A stretch of 48,379 bases of DNA, from positions 1 to 48,379 of the forward strand of contig PBOG01000228.1 of NCBI GenBank assembly GCA_002724245.1, in the 5' to 3' direction. The position numbers and the translations under genes are program-made. Numbering within the stretch: the first letter of the stretch is position 1; the number at the start of each line of letters is the position of its first letter. Positions 45,061 to 48,379 of the stretch are shown here, piece after piece. Under the pieces are notes generated by a model. The model had not been told where the DNA came from, ran no database searches, and worked only from the letters and a program-made list of their open reading frames with translations. This DNA is from Planctomycetaceae bacterium. Its GTDB lineage: Bacteria > Planctomycetota > Planctomycetia > Pirellulales > Pirellulaceae.

Positions 45061-48000
45061 ATGTCGACCGTGAAACACGGCAACCACATCTCGACTGCTC
45101 GCACACACCGACTCTGGCACGTCCTGGCGGAGCTATCCACACCCAAATGGCAACGAACGCCTGGTCGTATATTGGTAGCGTTACTACTGTCCTTGGCAGC
45201 TTCCACAGGCCACACGCAAGCTCCCCAGAAGGATACGGTAGCCACACGCAAATACAGTGTTGCACTCGGTTTTCAGAAGAAAAAACTGTTCGACCAGGCA
45301 GCCCAGCGCTGGCAACAGTTCATCAAGGATTATCCGCAAAATAAACGAGTACCGACGGCATATCACCATCTGGGCGTCTGCCAGATCCAGTCTCAAAAAT
45401 TCGTTGAAGCCGCCGGCGCATTCCGTACTTTGCTATCCACGTTTCCTCAATTCCCTGCACGTGACAGTGCCCAATTCAACCTGGCAATGGCACTCTACAA
45501 CGCGGCCCTGGCAAGTACCAAACCTGCCGACTTTAACGCCGCGGCGGCTGGCTTTGCCACGGTCACTGCACAGTACGGAAAGAGTCCCCTGGTCGATCAG
45601 TCGCTTTACTACCAGGCAGAATGTCTCTGCCTCGCCAAAAAACAAAGTGAGGCAGTTCCAGTCTACGAACAACTCATCGCCCAGTTCCCCAAAAGCAGCC
45701 TCCTTAATCAAGCCCATTATTCACTTGCAGCCACCCTTCAAGAATTGAAAAAAGAAGAACCAGCAGCCACAGTGCTGGCGACTTTCCTAACCAGGTTTCC
45801 CAAAGACCCACTGATTCCCGATGTCCAGTTGCGGCTGGGACTGTCACTGTTCAATCAGGGAAAGTTTGCGGAGTCCGAACCCCTGTTTGTCCAGGCAGCA
45901 AGTAGTAAAGAGTATCCCCACGCTGATTATGCACTCATGCACCAGGGCCAAGCTTTGTTCGAACAGGACAAGGTTTCGGAAGCAGCCACTGCCTACGAAT
46001 CCGTGCAACAGCGATTTCCCAAAAGTAGCCTGTTACCGGCAACACAGCTGGCGGCGGGCAAGTGTCGCTATCGACTCGAACAGTTTCCACAAGCGCAACA
46101 GCAGTTTGGCGCGGCAGTCGCCGCCAAGGGCGAGGATGCGCCCGAAGCCGCCCATTGGCTGGGACGGACGTTGCTGCGGCTGAAAAAGCCTGCCGAGGCG
46201 ATTACCGTCCTCGATCAGGCCATCGCCGATTACCCAAAGAGTGCGTCTATCCCCAATTGCAAGTATGCGCGGATTGACGCCATCGCCATGATTCCTGATC
46301 GACAACCCGAAGCGGTGAAGCTCTATGCTCAATTTTCCGAGCAACACCCGGCACACCCGAAGGCTCCTGACTCACTCTACCAGGCCGCCTTTATCGCCTT
46401 GCAGCTGACCGATGTGGCTGCGGCACAAAAACATTGCGAAACGTTCCTTGCCAACCCCACGAACTTGAAGCATGCGATCGCACCCCACTTACTCTTGACG
46501 GCGGCGGACGCTTACCTGCAAGGAAAAACCCCAGATCCTCAAAAGTCCGAAGGATTCTACCGCCAAATCGTGTCCGGATTCCCGAACCATGAACGGGTAC
46601 CCCGCGCGCAACTGGGAATCGGAATTTGCCTCCGCGCGCAGCAACAGTGGGACGCCGCAATCAAGCAGTTGACCACCAGCGAAGCTGCCTTTCAACAACC
46701 CGCTCTACTGGCCGAATCACGACTCCTTATCGGACAAAGTCACCTCGCTGCCAAACGACCACCTGACGCCGTTGCGGCTTTACGTTCGGCAATCGCCGCC
46801 AAACCTGACTGGGAACATGTGGACGAAATTCGTTTTGTGCTAGGTGTCTCACTGCGGGCTGCCCAGGAAATGGATGCCGCCATTGCCGAACTGGAGCAGT
46901 TCAACGCAATTCACCTTAAGAGTACCTACCGGGATCAGGCTTTGATCCAATTAGCAGAAATCCAGTCACTGCAGAACAAATACGATCTGGCAATCGCCAC
47001 CTATGGAAAGCTTATCGCCGAACTGCCGACGAGCACACGACTGCCAGCCGCGCTTTACGGTCTGGGATCTGGACAATTCGAACTCGGGCAAGTGCCAGCC
47101 GCTTTGAAAACTCTCGATCAGCTTGTGGCGAACCATCCCCAATCCGACGTGATCCCGCGTGGACGCTACTTGCGAGGTTTATGCCGACTGAACGCGCAGC
47201 AATACGCTCCAGCGAGCGAAGACCTGCAGGCATTCTTGAACAGTAAACCCGATCCGGAACCACTCGCCGATGCGCAATTCGCACTCGCCCGTTGCCAGCT
47301 GGGTTTAAAACAAGTCCAGCCGGCCACGCAAACCATGAACGCTTTGCTCAAGCAGAATCCCAATTACCCGCGTGCTGATGATGTCTATTACGAGTTGGGA
47401 TTTGCTTATCTGGAACTCGAGGACAACAAACAGGCCATCGCTGCGTTTACCACCCTGGCGAACAAATTACCAGACAGCCCACGGGCAGCTGAAAGCGCTT
47501 ACCGTGTTGGTGAACTTGAAGAACAGGCCAACCACTTTCCCGAAGCTGCAGCCGCGTTCCAACTTGGTTTGCAACGCCCGGGTGAAGTCGTGGTTCGCGA
47601 AAAGCTGTTTTATCGGCTCGGCAATCTTCAGTACCAGCAAAAACAATACGACGAGGCAGTGGCCACGTTCGAGAAACAGCTGGCCGAAATCCCCACAGGA
47701 GAATTGAGCTTTGCAGCCATTTACCTGTCCGGAGAAAGCCGATTTGCGCAAAAACAATTTCGCCAGGCGTTGGACACGTATTCGCGCATCGTCGAAAGCA
47801 AGGCAGAAACCGCGCGTGAATTCCAGGCACGTGCCTTGTACCGCGGTGGTATCTGCGCCTCTCAGCTCAGTGATTGGCCACTCAGCGAACAAAGATTTGC
47901 GGCCCTCGTCCAGCAATTCCCCAAGTTCCAGCAACTGGGCGAAGCCCGTTACGGACTGGGAGTGGCAATGCAAAACCAGAAGAAGCTGGACGAGGCCAAG

Positions 48001-48306
48001 AGTGTATTCGGGAAAATTACCGTAGACCTGCCAGACACGGAAACCGCTGCCAAAAGCTGGTTCATGATGGGGCAGTGTTGCTTCGCACAGAAACAGTTTG
48101 CCGAGGCGATCGACTGTTTCTCCGAAGTCGCGTTCGGTTTCAAACATCCGGAATGGCAACCGTTGAGTTACTTCGAAGCGGGTCGATGTTATGTGCAATT
48201 GAAGAATGTCAAAGCGGCGCGCAAGATGCTAACAGCAGTCGTCAAAGAATTCCCCAAACACGCCCGTGTGAAGGATGCCCAGACAATCCTCAAGCAACTG
48301 AAATGA
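45061..48306 (+). CDS. Giant TPR-repeat protein
   Basis: Up to 1081 aa. A signal peptide (RILVALLLSLAASTGHTQA, about 36-54) leads into about 25 tetratricopeptide-type repeats covering the whole remaining length, with recurring A-x-x-x-Y-x-x-L-I-x-x-F-P-K-S-x-x-x-x-x-A-x-Y-x-L-G patterns. It resembles YbgF/BamD-type periplasmic TPR proteins but is several times longer. AGGA abuts the ATG at 45061, too close for initiation; the GTG at 45070, 9 bases from AGGA, may be the true start. It is probably an interaction platform for the envelope proteins encoded upstream. Confidence 0.9.
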   Translation: MSTVKHGNHISTARTHRLWHVLAELSTPKWQRTPGRILVALLLSLAASTGHTQAPQKDTVATRKYSVALGFQKKKLFDQAAQRWQQFIKDYPQNKRVPTAYHHLGVCQIQSQKFVEAAGAFRTLLSTFPQFPARDSAQFNLAMALYNAALASTKPADFNAAAAGFATVTAQYGKSPLVDQSLYYQAECLCLAKKQSEAVPVYEQLIAQFPKSSLLNQAHYSLAATLQELKKEEPAATVLATFLTRFPKDPLIPDVQLRLGLSLFNQGKFAESEPLFVQAASSKEYPHADYALMHQGQALFEQDKVSEAATAYESVQQRFPKSSLLPATQLAAGKCRYRLEQFPQAQQQFGAAVAAKGEDAPEAAHWLGRTLLRLKKPAEAITVLDQAIADYPKSASIPNCKYARIDAIAMIPDRQPEAVKLYAQFSEQHPAHPKAPDSLYQAAFIALQLTDVAAAQKHCETFLANPTNLKHAIAPHLLLTAADAYLQGKTPDPQKSEGFYRQIVSGFPNHERVPRAQLGIGICLRAQQQWDAAIKQLTTSEAAFQQPALLAESRLLIGQSHLAAKRPPDAVAALRSAIAAKPDWEHVDEIRFVLGVSLRAAQEMDAAIAELEQFNAIHLKSTYRDQALIQLAEIQSLQNKYDLAIATYGKLIAELPTSTRLPAALYGLGSGQFELGQVPAALKTLDQLVANHPQSDVIPRGRYLRGLCRLNAQQYAPASEDLQAFLNSKPDPEPLADAQFALARCQLGLKQVQPATQTMNALLKQNPNYPRADDVYYELGFAYLELEDNKQAIAAFTTLANKLPDSPRAAESAYRVGELEEQANHFPEAAAAFQLGLQRPGEVVVREKLFYRLGNLQYQQKQYDEAVATFEKQLAEIPTGELSFAAIYLSGESRFAQKQFRQALDTYSRIVESKAETAREFQARALYRGGICASQLSDWPLSEQRFAALVQQFPKFQQLGEARYGLGVAMQNQKKLDEAKSVFGKITVDLPDTETAAKSWFMMGQCCFAQKQFAEAIDCFSEVAFGFKHPEWQPLSYFEAGRCYVQLKNVKAARKMLTAVVKEFPKHARVKDAQTILKQLK

Positions 48307-48353
48307 CACCTGTTGAACAGCCTGGGAAACCACCTTTCCAATAAGAAGGCACT

Positions 48354-48379
48354 ATGAACATGAACCAAGACAAATGGCA
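48354..48379 (+). CDS. Next operon gene, 5' end only
   Basis: AAGAAGGC followed 3 bases later by ATG opens a frame MNMNQDKW that runs off the window. In comparable planctomycete operons a MotA/TolQ/ExbB-type proton channel tends to follow the TPR gene, but eight codons cannot show it. Confidence 0.5.

Noticed and set aside
44665-45120. 151-aa minus-strand frame over the small secreted gene
   Set aside because: It has no ribosome-binding site or family match and would oppose an operon gene with a good start, though the competing gene is itself modest.
47467-48198. 243-aa minus-strand frame
   Set aside because: Opposite TPR repeats; composition follows the reverse complement of the TPR codons.

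Overview
The window reads as chromosomal DNA of a planctomycete (phylum Planctomycetota; Pirellulales or a relative is likely, but rank below phylum cannot be settled by reading). Pointers are a PQQ-type sugar dehydrogenase fused to planctomycete heme modules, a DUF1080 protein, a redoxin/cytochrome/copper-monooxygenase fusion, many large secreted or membrane proteins, and a long MoxR/DUF58/BatA-type operon. Genes are dense on both strands, mostly in short operons, and no insertion sequence or CRISPR array is visible.

Left edge (1-350): the last 52 codons of a tyrosine recombinase run rightward and stop 6 bases before the 3' end of a leftward tRNA-Arg(ACG). This looks like the right-hand boundary of an element integrated at the tRNA, so the rest of the window is probably host backbone. 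349-10818 is a metabolic and envelope region: an alpha/beta hydrolase coupled to an M20 amidohydrolase, a small Cys-tailed protein, a fused sugar dehydrogenase/cytochrome c, a YjhG-type sugar-acid dehydratase divergent from a core-MetE-like protein, and a zinc-ribbon membrane protein. 11139-13305 is groES-groEL with a strong intrinsic terminator.

13350-31877 is mixed: a membrane-anchored WD40 propeller, an FGE-sulfatase-domain protein, rsmE, small secreted proteins, a sugar-type SDR, an ABC-2 exporter pair, a five-module redox fusion, an RND/MMPL exporter, a DUF1080 protein, rlmKL, and an epimerase coupled to a second core-MetE-like paralog.

32203-48379 is one co-directional block: MoxR ATPase, DUF58, BatA/VWA membrane protein, a 1332-aa three-TM coiled-coil protein, a second VWA-like membrane protein, a squalene-cyclase-like repeat protein, a small secreted protein, a 1081-aa TPR protein, and the first codons of another gene at the edge. 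The AAA+ ATPase, MIDAS proteins and periplasmic scaffolds suggest an envelope-located chaperone or assembly system. It resembles Bat operons but carries planctomycete-specific giant subunits, and it is the best candidate in the window for an undescribed system.
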